DNA from: Actinocrispum wychmicini
Lineage (GTDB): Bacteria; Actinomycetota; Actinomycetes; Mycobacteriales; Pseudonocardiaceae
Assembly: GCF_004345645.1 (NCBI RefSeq)
Contig: NZ_SLWS01000012.1
Coordinates: forward strand, 356,763-420,762
DNA length: 64,000 nt
Reading direction: 5' to 3'
Below the pieces are notes generated by a model. The model saw only the letters and a program-made list of their open reading frames with translations. It searched no databases and was not told the DNA's origin. Below are positions 15,667 to 24,047 of this stretch, piece by piece (the first letter of the stretch is position 1; each line of letters starts with the position of its first letter). Both the position numbers and the translations under genes were made by a program.

Positions 15667-15703
15667 CCACGGGAGGGGAACCGGGTCGGCTCCCCTCCCG
15701 TGG
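15667..15703. terminator. Bidirectional hairpin terminator
   Basis: CCACGGGAGGGGA (15667-15679) and TCCCCTCCCGTGG (15691-15703) form a perfect 13-bp stem with an 11-nt loop. It lies between the convergent secreted-protein operon and nrdJ and should terminate both. Confidence 0.85.
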
Positions 15704-15711
15704 GATCAGTG

Positions 15712-18510
15712 CTAGCTGCAGCCGGAGGTTGAGCCGCAGCCTTCGCAGACGTAGCACGAGCCGGCCGGACGCATCTTGGTTCCGCAGGTCATGCACAGTG
15801 GCGCGTCGGCCACCGTGCCCAGGTGCAGTTCCAGCAGTTCGGTCGAGCTGTGCGCGGTGGACTTGTCCGGCAACGCCTTGGGGCTGGCCGTCTGGGCGGT
15901 TGCGTCCACTGTGGAGCGGAGGCCTTCGATGTCCACGTCGCCGGCGCCGTAGTCGTTGTTGACCTGGGCGGAGCGTTCGTCGGCGGTGAAGATGCCGAGT
16001 TGGGCCCGCTTCTCGAAGGGCAGGTAGTCCAGGGCCAGCCGGCGGAACAGGTAGTCCAGGACGCTGGTGGCGATCCGGACGTCCGGGTCGTCGGTCATGC
16101 CGGCCGGCTCGAAGCGGAGGTTCTGGAACTTCGAGACGTAGAACTCCAGCGGGATCCCGTACTGCAGACCGACCGAGATGGACATGGAGAACGCGTCCAT
16201 CACCCCGGACAGGGTGGAGCCCTGCTTGCCCAGCTTGACGAAGATCTCGCCGAGGCCGTCGTCCGGGTACGAGCCCGCGTGCAGGTAGCCCTCGGCCCCG
16301 CCGACCGTGAACGACACCGTCTGGGACGGGCGCTTCTTGGGCAGGCGCTTGCGGATCGGGCGGTACTCGACCACCGTCTCCTTCTCCGGCTCACCGGACT
16401 TACGCGCGGACTTGCCGGCCGACAGCGGCTGGCCGACCTTGCAGTTGTCGCGGTAGATCGCCAGTGCCTTCAGGCCCAGCTTCCAGCCCTGGAAGTAGAT
16501 CTCCTCTACCTCTTCGACGGTCGCCGACTCGGGCATGTTGACCGTCTTGGAGATCGCGCCGGAGATGAACGGCTGGATCGCGGCCATCATCCGGACGTGC
16601 CCCATCGGGGCGATGGACCGCTCGCCCATCGCGCAGTCGAACACCCCGTAGTGCTCGTGGCGCAGGCCGGGCGCGTCCACCACGTGGCCGTGCTCGGAGA
16701 TGTACTCGACGATCGCCTCGATCTGCTCGTCCTGATACCCCAGGGACTTCAGGGCGCGCGGCACGGTCTGGTTGACGATCTGCATCGAGCCGCCGCCGAC
16801 CAGCTTCTTGAACTTCACCAGCGCCAGGTCCGGCTCGACCCCGGTGGTGTCGCAGTCCATCATCAGGCCGATCGTGCCGGTCGGCGCCAACACCGAGGCC
16901 TGCGCGTTGCGCCAGCCGTTGCGGGCGCCGATGTCCAGGCCGCTGCGCCATTCCTCGGACGCCACCCGCTGGATCGCGGCGTCGTCCTTGGCCAGCGTCC
17001 GGATCAGGTCGTTGGCGGCGGAGTGCTTGCGGATCACCCGCGTGTGCGCCTCCGCGTTCCGCGCGTAACCCTCGTACGGGCCGACCACACCGGCCAGTTC
17101 CGCGGAACGCCGGTACGCGACGCCGTTCATCAGCGACGTGATCGCCGCAGCCAGCGAACGGCCGCCTTCGGAGTCGTACGCGTGCCCGGTCGCCATCAGC
17201 AGCGCGCCCAGGTTGGCGTAGCCGATGCCCAACTGGCGGAACTTGCGGGTGGTGTCGGCGATCGGCTCGGTCGGGAAGTCGGCGAACGAGATCGAGATGT
17301 CCATCGCGGTGATGACGAACTCGACGGCCTTGACGAACTTCCCCGCGTCGAACGTGCCGTCCGCGCGCAGGAACTTCATCAGGTTCAGCGACGCCAGGTT
17401 GCAGCTGGAGTTGTCCAGGTGCATGTACTCGCTGCACGGGTTGGACGCGTTGATCCGGCCCGACTCCGGGCAGGTGTGCCAGTCGTTGATCGTGCCGTCG
17501 TACTGGATGCCCGGGTCCGCGCACTCCCACGCGGCCTTGGCCAGCTTACGGAACAGGTCCTTGGCGTTGACCTGGTCGATCACCTCGCCGGACGTCCGCG
17601 CGCGCAGGGCGAACGGGCTGTTGTTCTCCACCGCGTGCATGAAGTCGTCGGAGACCCGGATCGAGTTGTTCGCGTTCTGGTACTGGACCGAGGTGATGTC
17701 CTTGCCCCCGAGGTCCATGTCGAAGCCGCCGTCGCGCAGGACGCGGATCTTCTCCTCCTCGCGGGCCTTGGTCTCGATGAACTCCTCGACGTCCGGGTGG
17801 TCGACGTCGAGCACGACCATCTTGGCCGCGCGCCGGGTGGCGCCACCGGACTTGATCGTCCCCGCCGACGCGTCCGCGCCGCGCATGAACGACACCGGGC
17901 CGGACGCGGTGCCGCCGGAGGACAGCAGCTCCTTCGACGACCGGATCCGCGACAGGTTCAGGCCGGCGCCGGACCCGCCCTTGAAGATCAGGCCCTCTTC
18001 CTTGTACCAGTTGAGGATCGACTCCATGGTGTCGTCCACGGCGAGGATGAAACACGCGGAGACCTGTTGCGGTGACGCGGTTCCCACGTTGAACCACACC
18101 GGCGAGTTGAAGCTGAACACCTGGTGCATCAGCATGTACGTGAGCTCGTGCTCGAAGACCTCGGCGTCCTTGCCGGACGCGAAGTAGCCGAACTTCACGC
18201 CGGCCGCGACGTACGTCTTCACCACGCGGTCGATCAGCTGCCTGAGGCTCGACTCCCGGACCTCGGAGCCGACCGCGCCGCGGAAGTACTTGCTGGTCAC
18301 GATGTTGACCGCGTTGACCGACCAGAAGTCGGGGAACTCCACGCCGCGCTGTTCGAAGTTCACCGAGCCGTCGCGCCAGTTGGTCATCACCACGTCGCGC
18401 TTTTCCCAGGTGACCTCGTCGTACGGGTGCACACCGTCCTTTGTGTACACGCGCTCGAGCCGCAGGCCCTTCGCCCGCTGTTTCCCCGGCGCCACCGGTG
18501 TCTCCGTCAT
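15712..18510 (-). CDS. nrdJ: Adenosylcobalamin-dependent (class II) ribonucleotide reductase
   Basis: A 932-residue enzyme that reduces ribonucleotides to deoxyribonucleotides with a radical generated from coenzyme B12, without need for oxygen. The start METPVAP at 18510 is preceded by a GAGGGAGAGG ribosome-binding site; the frame stays open to 18990 but that part is antisense to nrdR. Class II features include the NPCSEY active-site loop, the PTGTIGLMMDCDTTG motif and the C-terminal cysteine-rich tail with CMTCGTKM and CEGCGS, which bind zinc or relay electrons. It is transcribed with nrdR, 104 nt upstream, the usual actinobacterial nrdRJ unit. Confidence 0.96.
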   Translation of the reverse strand: MTETPVAPGKQRAKGLRLERVYTKDGVHPYDEVTWEKRDVVMTNWRDGSVNFEQRGVEFPDFWSVNAVNIVTSKYFRGAVGSEVRESSLRQLIDRVVKTYVAAGVKFGYFASGKDAEVFEHELTYMLMHQVFSFNSPVWFNVGTASPQQVSACFILAVDDTMESILNWYKEEGLIFKGGSGAGLNLSRIRSSKELLSSGGTASGPVSFMRGADASAGTIKSGGATRRAAKMVVLDVDHPDVEEFIETKAREEEKIRVLRDGGFDMDLGGKDITSVQYQNANNSIRVSDDFMHAVENNSPFALRARTSGEVIDQVNAKDLFRKLAKAAWECADPGIQYDGTINDWHTCPESGRINASNPCSEYMHLDNSSCNLASLNLMKFLRADGTFDAGKFVKAVEFVITAMDISISFADFPTEPIADTTRKFRQLGIGYANLGALLMATGHAYDSEGGRSLAAAITSLMNGVAYRRSAELAGVVGPYEGYARNAEAHTRVIRKHSAANDLIRTLAKDDAAIQRVASEEWRSGLDIGARNGWRNAQASVLAPTGTIGLMMDCDTTGVEPDLALVKFKKLVGGGSMQIVNQTVPRALKSLGYQDEQIEAIVEYISEHGHVVDAPGLRHEHYGVFDCAMGERSIAPMGHVRMMAAIQPFISGAISKTVNMPESATVEEVEEIYFQGWKLGLKALAIYRDNCKVGQPLSAGKSARKSGEPEKETVVEYRPIRKRLPKKRPSQTVSFTVGGAEGYLHAGSYPDDGLGEIFVKLGKQGSTLSGVMDAFSMSISVGLQYGIPLEFYVSKFQNLRFEPAGMTDDPDVRIATSVLDYLFRRLALDYLPFEKRAQLGIFTADERSAQVNNDYGAGDVDIEGLRSTVDATAQTASPKALPDKSTAHSSTELLELHLGTVADAPLCMTCGTKMRPAGSCYVCEGCGSTSGCS

Positions 18511-18614
18511 GACCAGTCCCTCTCCCTCTTCACTCGCTAGTCCTGGCACGGCCACGTCCGGGGAAACCGTCCGATCCGGTCCGAGCTTTGTGGTGCGTTG
18601 GCGCGTGCGGCGGC

Positions 18615-19079
18615 TCACGAACTCTCCTTGTCCCTGATCGCCGCGCGCAGGTCCGCGATCTCCTTCTCGAAGTCCTCCACCGAGGTGAACGACCGGTACA
18701 CGCTGGCGAACCGCAGGTAGGCCACCTCGTCCAACTCCCGCAGCGGGCCGAGAATGGCGAGCCCCACCTCGTGGCTCGGGATCTCGGCGCACCCGGTCGA
18801 GCGGATCGACTCCTCCACCCGGTGGGCCAGCTGCTGCAGCGCGTCCTCGTCGACCGGACGCCCCTGGCACGCCCGCGCCACCCCGCGGACCACCTTGTCC
18901 CGGCTGAAGGGCTCGGTCACCCCGGACCGCTTGACGACGGCCAACACCGCTTCCTCGACGGTGGTGAACCGGCGTCCACAGTTCGAGCACGACCGCCTGC
19001 GGCGGATGACCTGCCCCTCGTCCACCTCACGCGAGTCGACCACCCGGGAGTCGGAGTGCCGGCAGAAGGGGCACCTCAT
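18615..19079 (-). CDS. nrdR: Transcriptional repressor NrdR
   Basis: A 154-residue nucleotide-sensing repressor of ribonucleotide reductase genes. The N-terminal zinc ribbon uses C3, C6, C31 and C34 (MRCPFC, CSNCGRRF), and the ATP-cone domain at about 46-136 binds ATP/dATP. It normally controls nrd promoters by binding paired palindromic boxes; candidate sites are present about 130 bp upstream of this gene, which would be autoregulation of nrdRJ. Full length for the family. Confidence 0.97.
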   Translation of the reverse strand: MRCPFCRHSDSRVVDSREVDEGQVIRRRRSCSNCGRRFTTVEEAVLAVVKRSGVTEPFSRDKVVRGVARACQGRPVDEDALQQLAHRVEESIRSTGCAEIPSHEVGLAILGPLRELDEVAYLRFASVYRSFTSVEDFEKEIADLRAAIRDKESS

Positions 19080-19155
19080 GAACAGCCTCCAAACTCACGG
19101 ACGGTCACCACGCGACAGCCGGCAGTCACCGCAACAGCCGCACTGGTGATCAACT

Positions 19156-19225
19156 TGTGGATGGAGCGTGGACAACCCAGCCCCAACCTGTGGACTAAAC
19201 ACAGCGGTGTAACTACTAGATGTAG
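19156..19225. promoter_or_regulatory. Control region of nrdRJ: DnaA-box-like and NrdR-box-like sites
   Basis: CGTGGACAA (19167-19175) and TGTGGACTA (19189-19197) each match 8 of 9 positions of the actinobacterial DnaA box TGTGGACAA, and TGTGGATGG (19156-19164) is a weaker third copy. Beside them are the palindromes ACAC-agcg-GTGT (19199-19210) and CTAC-tagat-GTAG (19213-19225); the latter resembles an NrdR box core. DnaA boxes and NrdR boxes are both known to control nrd genes in other bacteria. Assignment by eye only. Confidence 0.4.
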
Positions 19226-19427
19226 GGGTGACAGTATGCCCGAGGCCCACGCGATGCAAGTCGACACGGCGTGTCTCCCCCGGGTCGTAGACCGGACGTG
19301 TCGAGGGCCACACGCGGTGTTCGCACCGACCAGGTCACCGTACGCAATCAGCCATTCGAGGGAACGCCAGGACGGGCGATTCCCGAACAGCGCGCACACG
19401 GAGAGCGGAGTTCACCGAGCCGTAATC
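19226..19427. other. Intergenic stretch without a recognised gene
   Basis: With the nrdRJ control region it makes up a 348-bp gap between nrdR and the SDR gene. The short frames here are GC-driven and have no ribosome-binding site or recognisable sequence. I see no repeat, RNA gene or clear promoter in it. Confidence 0.6.
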
Positions 19428-20342
19428 TCAGCCGACGAGCTCCTCCGACAGCCGCCACAGACGCTCGGCGTTGTCGGGGTCAAGGGCGTACGGAAGGTAG
19501 TGGCCGCGCGGCGGCGAGCCGTCCTGGGTCCACGGCGTGGCGATCGCGCAGTCCTCCAGATACCTGCCGCCCACACCGGCCAGTTCGGGCGTCACCGCGG
19601 CCCAGACCGAGGTGGCGGCTCCCTGGCTCGGTGTCTTCCAGCCGCTTCGGTCGTCCCAGCCACGCGCGCGCATGTCGTCGGCACTGAGATGACGTTGCAG
19701 GCCGCTGCTGATCGCCCCTGGCATCACCGCGTTCGCAGTGACACCGTCGCCGGCGTGGCGCGCCGTGAACCCCACTGAGAACAAGGCGTTCGCGGTCTTC
19801 GACTGGCCATAAGCCTGCCAGGGGTCGTACGGCCGCCGCTCGTAGTTGGGGTCGTCGTAGTCGATGTCGCCGCGCCGATGTGCCGAGGACGTCAGGCACA
19901 CCACGCGCGCGTTGCCCGCGGCCCGCAGGCACGGCAGCAGGCCGAGCGTGAAAGCGAAGTGGGCCAGGTGGTTCACGCCGAACTGCGACTCGAACCCGTC
20001 GGCGGTCCGCGTCAGCGGGCCGGCCATCACAGCGGCGTTGGTCACGAGCACGTGCAGCGGCCTGCCGGTCGCGGCGTGCTTGCGGGCCCACGTGGTCACC
20101 GACTCCAGCGACGCCAGGTCCAGGTGCCGGAACACGACCTTGTCGTTGCCGGTGGCGGCACGCAGCTGCGCCGCCGCGGCCTCGCCCTTGCCCTGGTCGC
20201 GGCCGGCGAGCACCACGCGCGCACCCGCGCCCGCGAACGCTTTCGCCGTCTCGTACCCGACGGCGCCGTAGCCACCGGTCACAATGGTCTCCTTGCCCGT
20301 CAGGTCATGCCCGGCGATGATTTCGTCCGCTTCCTGGTTCAT
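19428..20342 (-). CDS. Short-chain dehydrogenase/reductase
   Basis: A 304-residue classical-type SDR, NAD(P)H-dependent and cytoplasmic. The cofactor motif is VTGGYGAVGY (21-30), LVTNAAVMAG (99-108) gives the NNAG-like position with T in place of N, LTSS (150-153) holds the catalytic serine and YGQSK (178-182) the catalytic Tyr and Lys. The C-terminal half resembles oxidoreductases acting on retinol-like or protochlorophyllide-like substrates, a broad annotation without substrate meaning. It is divergent from the HTH regulator gene, which probably controls it; this pairing is very common in actinomycetes. Confidence 0.88.
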   Translation of the reverse strand: MNQEADEIIAGHDLTGKETIVTGGYGAVGYETAKAFAGAGARVVLAGRDQGKGEAAAAQLRAATGNDKVVFRHLDLASLESVTTWARKHAATGRPLHVLVTNAAVMAGPLTRTADGFESQFGVNHLAHFAFTLGLLPCLRAAGNARVVCLTSSAHRRGDIDYDDPNYERRPYDPWQAYGQSKTANALFSVGFTARHAGDGVTANAVMPGAISSGLQRHLSADDMRARGWDDRSGWKTPSQGAATSVWAAVTPELAGVGGRYLEDCAIATPWTQDGSPPRGHYLPYALDPDNAERLWRLSEELVG

Positions 20343-20442
20343 ACGGCGATCCTCAGGCCGGACACGCGGGTGTCCGAGACCGTGCCGTTCCTAGCCGTGA
20401 CAGGGCCACCCACTAGGCCCGTCGAGCCACCACACTGAACTG

Positions 20443-21294
20443 ATGAGCACGGGCGAAGAACTGGGTGCGTTCCTCCGGGCCCGGCGTGCCCGGGTGCGGC
20501 CGGGCGACGTCGGCCTGCCGGCCGGGCCCGGACTGCGCCGCACGCCAGGCCTGCGGCGGGAGGAGCTGGCCGCGCTGTCCGGGGTGAGCATCGACTACTA
20601 CACCCGGATCGAACAGGGCAAGGAGACCAACCCCAGCAGCGAGGTGCTCGACGCGCTCGCCGCCGCGCTGCGGCTCGACGAGGACAGCCACGACCATCTG
20701 TACAAGGTGGCCAACCAGGCTGCCCGGCGCACCCGCCCGGCCCGGCGAAGTCCGAACCGGTCCGTGCGCCCCGCGGTCCGCCTGCTCCTGGACTCGATCC
20801 GGCCGTTCCCGGCGTACGTCCTCAACCGCGTCAGCGACGTGCTGGCCGCGAACCCGGAAACCTTCACGTTGTTCGCCGGCCTGGGCGACTGGCCGGCAGA
20901 ACGCCGGAACACCATCAGGTACGTGTTCCGGCATCCCGCGGCACGCGACCTGTTCCTGGACTGGGAACAGGCGGCGAGTACGGGCGTCGCCAACCTGCGC
21001 GCGGTTCTCGGCGACGACCCGGAGGCGCCCGGCCTGGCCGACCTGGTCGCCGAACTCACCGCCGAGAGCCCCGAATTCGTCCGGCTGTGGCGCCGCTACG
21101 ACGTGGAACCCAGGCGTAGCCACGTCAAGCGGTTCGGTCATCCGATGGTCGGGACCATGACTCTCACCCACGAGGTGCTCCGGCTCAGTGACGACGGCCA
21201 GCGCCTGTGCGTCTACCAGGCCACGCCCGGCACGCCCGACCACGACGCGCTGACCCTGCTCGCCATGACACGGTCGCCGGAACCGTCTGCCTGA
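20443..21294 (+). CDS. MmyB-like helix-turn-helix transcriptional regulator
   Basis: A 283-residue XRE-type regulator with an N-terminal helix-turn-helix at about 8-85 (RRTPGLRREELAALSGVS, YYTRIEQGKETNPS) and a C-terminal MmyB-like ligand-binding PAS-type domain (about 105-275) with DSIRPFPAYVLNRVSDVLAAN and the HPMVGTMTL motif. Members bind fatty-acid-like ligands and usually regulate the adjacent oxidoreductase gene. The 100-bp divergent gap to the SDR gene would be the operator region. The start ATG follows an ordinary spacer, and the start is supported by the conserved LGAFLRARR. Confidence 0.9.
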   Translation: MSTGEELGAFLRARRARVRPGDVGLPAGPGLRRTPGLRREELAALSGVSIDYYTRIEQGKETNPSSEVLDALAAALRLDEDSHDHLYKVANQAARRTRPARRSPNRSVRPAVRLLLDSIRPFPAYVLNRVSDVLAANPETFTLFAGLGDWPAERRNTIRYVFRHPAARDLFLDWEQAASTGVANLRAVLGDDPEAPGLADLVAELTAESPEFVRLWRRYDVEPRRSHVKRFGHPMVGTMTLTHEVLRLSDDGQRLCVYQATPGTPDHDALTLLAMTRSPEPSA

Positions 21295-21394
21295 CCGTCC
21301 TTGTTCACCGATGTTCCGCCGTTCGTTTCTGGACACCAGGTAACGCCTTCGATCAACTGGATCGGCTGGGGTCGGTCACGATATGGAGGCGTTG

Positions 21395-23389
21395 ATGGCG
21401 GACTTGAGTCGACGGACGTTTCTGGCGAGCACCGGCGCGGTGGCGCTGACCACGATGGGTGCCGCGGCGGCCGAGGCCAGCGGGACGATCACCGACGTCA
21501 GGCACATCGTGGTGCTGATGCAGGAGAACCGCAGTTTCGACCACTACTTCGGCACGCTCAAGGGCGTGCGCGGGTTCGCCGACCGCAGCACGATCGTGCT
21601 CAACGGCGGCCTCCCTGTGTTCAACCAGCCGAACGGCGGCGGGCGCCAGTACCCTTTCCCGCTGCGTGGCATGGCGAGCAACGCCGAGACGCTCGCGCAG
21701 TGCCAGGGCGACATCGCGCACTCGTGGTCCGACCAGCACGCGGCCTGGAACAAGGGCAAAATGGACAGCTGGATGTCGGCCAAGAACAAGATCGGCTGCC
21801 TGGGTTACCTGGACCGCCAGGACCTGCCGCTGCACTACGCGCTGGCCGACAGCTACACGATCTGCGACGCCTACCACTGCGCCGGCCTGACCGCGACCGG
21901 TCCGAACCGGACGTTCCTGTTCAGCGGGATGATCGACGCCGCCGGCAGGTACGGCTCGCCCGCGAACGACGGCGGCGACGAGTCCGGACTGACCTGGCAG
22001 ACCTACGCGGAGGTGCTGCAGAACGCGGGCATCACCTGGCGCGTGTACCAGAACGCGAAGGACAACTTCGGCGACAACGGGTTGGCGTACTTCAAGAACT
22101 TCACCACCGCCAAGCCGGGCTCGCCGCTGTACGACCGCGGCATGGCCAGTGTCCCGGCGAAGACCGGCCGGACCCCGGACGACATCCTCGCCGCGGTCAG
22201 GGCCGACGTGGTGGCCGGGACGTTGCCACAGGTGTCCTGGGTGGTGACCGACCAGATCACCTCCGAGCACCCGATCGGGCCGCCGGTGAACGGCGAACGG
22301 TTCGTCAGCGGCCTGCTGCAGGCGCTCGCCGCCGACCAGGACACGTTCAACAGCACGGTCCTGTTCCTGAACTACGACGAGAACGACGGCTTCTTCGACC
22401 ACGTGCCACCGCCTTCGCCCGCCGCGGGCACGGCGGACGAGTTCGTCAACGGCGTCCCGGTCGGACTGGGATTCCGGGTGCCGATGCTGATCATGTCGCC
22501 GTGGACGCGCGGCGGCTGGGTCTGCTCGGAGGTCTTCGACCACACGTCGGTGATCCGGTTCATCGAGACCTGGTCGGCGGCGGTCGGCAAGCCGGCCCGC
22601 TGCCAGGTGATCAGCGCCTGGCGGCGGGCCGTCTGCGGCGACCTGACCTCGGCGTTCGACTTCACCAACCCGGTGTACGGCCTGCCGTCGCTGCCCACGC
22701 CCGGCGCCGTGATCCCGGGCTCGACATGCGCGCTCCTGCCCAACCCGGCGCCGAAGAACAACGCCCTGCCGCCGCAGGAGCCCGGTACCCGGCCGGCTCG
22801 ACCGCTGCCGTACCAGACGGACACTTCGATCTCCGCATGGACCTACAACTCGGACGGCTCCATCCAGCTCAACGTCACGATGTCCAATTCGGGCACTCGT
22901 GCCGCGCACTTCTCCGCGTACGTCAACGCTTTCCGCACGGGCGGCCCCTGGCAGTACACGGTCAATTCGTCCACAACGGACTTCTTCAACTGCGGGCCCG
23001 GCTTCGGCGACGGCCGCTACGACGTGACCGTCGTCGGCCCCAACCGGTTCCTGCGCCGGTTCCAGGGCAACGCCACCGGCGCCGCCAAGAACGTCGAGAC
23101 TCGCTCGCGGATCGCCGTCACGTCGAGCACCGGCAAGCTCGCGCTGTGGCTGGACTTCGTCAACGGCTCCGGTGCGCCGGTGACCTTCACGGTGACCTCC
23201 AACAACTACCGGGGCGACGGCCCGTGGACGTACACCGTGGCGGCCGGCCAGACTGCGAGCGATTACTTCAACGCCGTGGCCTACTTCAACGGCTGGTACG
23301 ACTTCACGGTGGCGGTCTCCACCGACTCCACCTGGTCGCGGCGGTTCGTCGGGCACATCGAGACCGGCGCCCCGAGCGTCAGCGGCTAG
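21395..23389 (+). CDS. Phosphocholine-type phospholipase C, Tat-exported
   Basis: A 664-residue extracellular phospholipase C of the acid-phosphatase-like superfamily. The twin-arginine signal is SRRTFLA (5-11), followed by a hydrophobic stretch, so folded export by the Tat system is expected. Catalytic-domain signatures are VLMQENRSFDHYFG, NRTFLFSG, YDENDGFFDHV and SPWTRGGWVCSEVFDHTSV. Two copies of the C-terminal beta domain (DUF756) follow from about 470 onward. GGAGG 6 nt before the ATG at 21395 fixes the start. It would hydrolyse phosphatidylcholine or sphingomyelin and could provide phosphate or damage host cells. It overlaps the convergent LysM gene by 11 bp. Confidence 0.92.
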   Translation: MADLSRRTFLASTGAVALTTMGAAAAEASGTITDVRHIVVLMQENRSFDHYFGTLKGVRGFADRSTIVLNGGLPVFNQPNGGGRQYPFPLRGMASNAETLAQCQGDIAHSWSDQHAAWNKGKMDSWMSAKNKIGCLGYLDRQDLPLHYALADSYTICDAYHCAGLTATGPNRTFLFSGMIDAAGRYGSPANDGGDESGLTWQTYAEVLQNAGITWRVYQNAKDNFGDNGLAYFKNFTTAKPGSPLYDRGMASVPAKTGRTPDDILAAVRADVVAGTLPQVSWVVTDQITSEHPIGPPVNGERFVSGLLQALAADQDTFNSTVLFLNYDENDGFFDHVPPPSPAAGTADEFVNGVPVGLGFRVPMLIMSPWTRGGWVCSEVFDHTSVIRFIETWSAAVGKPARCQVISAWRRAVCGDLTSAFDFTNPVYGLPSLPTPGAVIPGSTCALLPNPAPKNNALPPQEPGTRPARPLPYQTDTSISAWTYNSDGSIQLNVTMSNSGTRAAHFSAYVNAFRTGGPWQYTVNSSTTDFFNCGPGFGDGRYDVTVVGPNRFLRRFQGNATGAAKNVETRSRIAVTSSTGKLALWLDFVNGSGAPVTFTVTSNNYRGDGPWTYTVAAGQTASDYFNAVAYFNGWYDFTVAVSTDSTWSRRFVGHIETGAPSVSG

Positions 23390-23840
23390 CGGGGACCTCC
23401 AGCGCCTGGCCGGCGAGCACGCCGTCGGCTGGCACGTCGTTGAGCTCCCGGATGCGGGCCATCACGGCCTCGGTGTCGTAGTCCGGCGCGACCCTGGTGG
23501 CGACGTCCCAGAGGGTCTCGCCGGGCTGCACCCACACGACCGCCACCCGGTCGGGCACCCGGTCGCCCGCCATCGAACCGGCCGCGAACCCGACGAGGAC
23601 CACGCCGAGGAACACGGTCAGGCCGATCACAAAGGACGCCGACAGCCGCAGCCGGCGGCGCCGCGGCGGGCAGTCCGGCAGGCGGCGCGCGCTCGGCCTG
23701 CGCTGATTCGACCGCCGCGGCGCGCGGCGCTTCGGCCGGGGCCTGGCCTGGGGTTCCGCCGCCAGCGGCGGGACCAGCCGAAGCACCGGCCGCGAGTCCA
23801 GTTCGGAAAGATCAACGTTGGTGCGCACCGGAGCCGCCAT
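23379..23840 (-). CDS. LysM-domain membrane protein, SOS-linked (Rv2719c position)
   Basis: A 153-residue protein with an Arg/Pro-rich cytoplasmic N terminus (about 30-65), one membrane helix (about 68-92), and a single extracytoplasmic LysM peptidoglycan-binding domain (about 103-150, VVWVQPGETLWDVATRV). It occupies the place of M. tuberculosis Rv2719c, a damage-inducible cell-division or wall-associated protein transcribed divergently from lexA. The SOS box 29 bp upstream of its ATG supports damage induction. A role in halting division after DNA damage is known for related proteins and is inferred here. Confidence 0.88.
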   Translation of the reverse strand: MAAPVRTNVDLSELDSRPVLRLVPPLAAEPQARPRPKRRAPRRSNQRRPSARRLPDCPPRRRRLRLSASFVIGLTVFLGVVLVGFAAGSMAGDRVPDRVAVVWVQPGETLWDVATRVAPDYDTEAVMARIRELNDVPADGVLAGQALEVPASR

Positions 23841-23868
23841 GTCGTATCCTCCTTACGAGGTTCCCGAT

Positions 23869-23882
23869 CGAACACCGGTTCG
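23869..23882. promoter_or_regulatory. SOS box (LexA site) on the LysM side
   Basis: CGAAC-accg-GTTCG is a perfect 5+4+5 palindrome of the actinobacterial LexA-box form, flanked by T and A. A spacerless copy CGAACGTTCG follows at 23885-23894. It sits 29 bp upstream of the LysM gene start. Confidence 0.8.
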
Positions 23883-23950
23883 ATCGAACGTTCGTGCGAC
23901 TGTCTATCAGATGCCACCGACAAAAATCGAGACCCGCCCGGCGTGTCCCT

Positions 23951-23964
23951 CGAACAGGTGTTTG
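23951..23964. promoter_or_regulatory. SOS box (LexA site) on the lexA side
   Basis: CGAACAGGTGTTTG fits every position of the published mycobacterial consensus CGAACRNRYGTTYG. It lies 83 bp before the lexA start, appropriate for autorepression. Confidence 0.8.
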
Positions 23965-24047
23965 ATCTACGGGTCAAGGCGGGCTACGGTCTGTGAAGAT
24001 GATCGAGCTCGTCCACTGGTGGGCGAGGATTTTCAGGAGGCGGAGCG

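Noticed and set aside
15823..18075. 750-codon open frame on the + strand
   Set aside because: It is antisense to nrdJ, has no domain or signal sequence, and results from third-position GC bias.
18511..18614. Cobalamin riboswitch before nrdJ
   Set aside because: The 104-nt gap shows no B12-box-like sequence and is too short for the element.
21301..23481. 726-codon + strand frame and a 667-codon minus-strand frame over the phospholipase gene
   Set aside because: Both are shadows of the phospholipase C gene; only its own frame carries the Tat signal and catalytic motifs.
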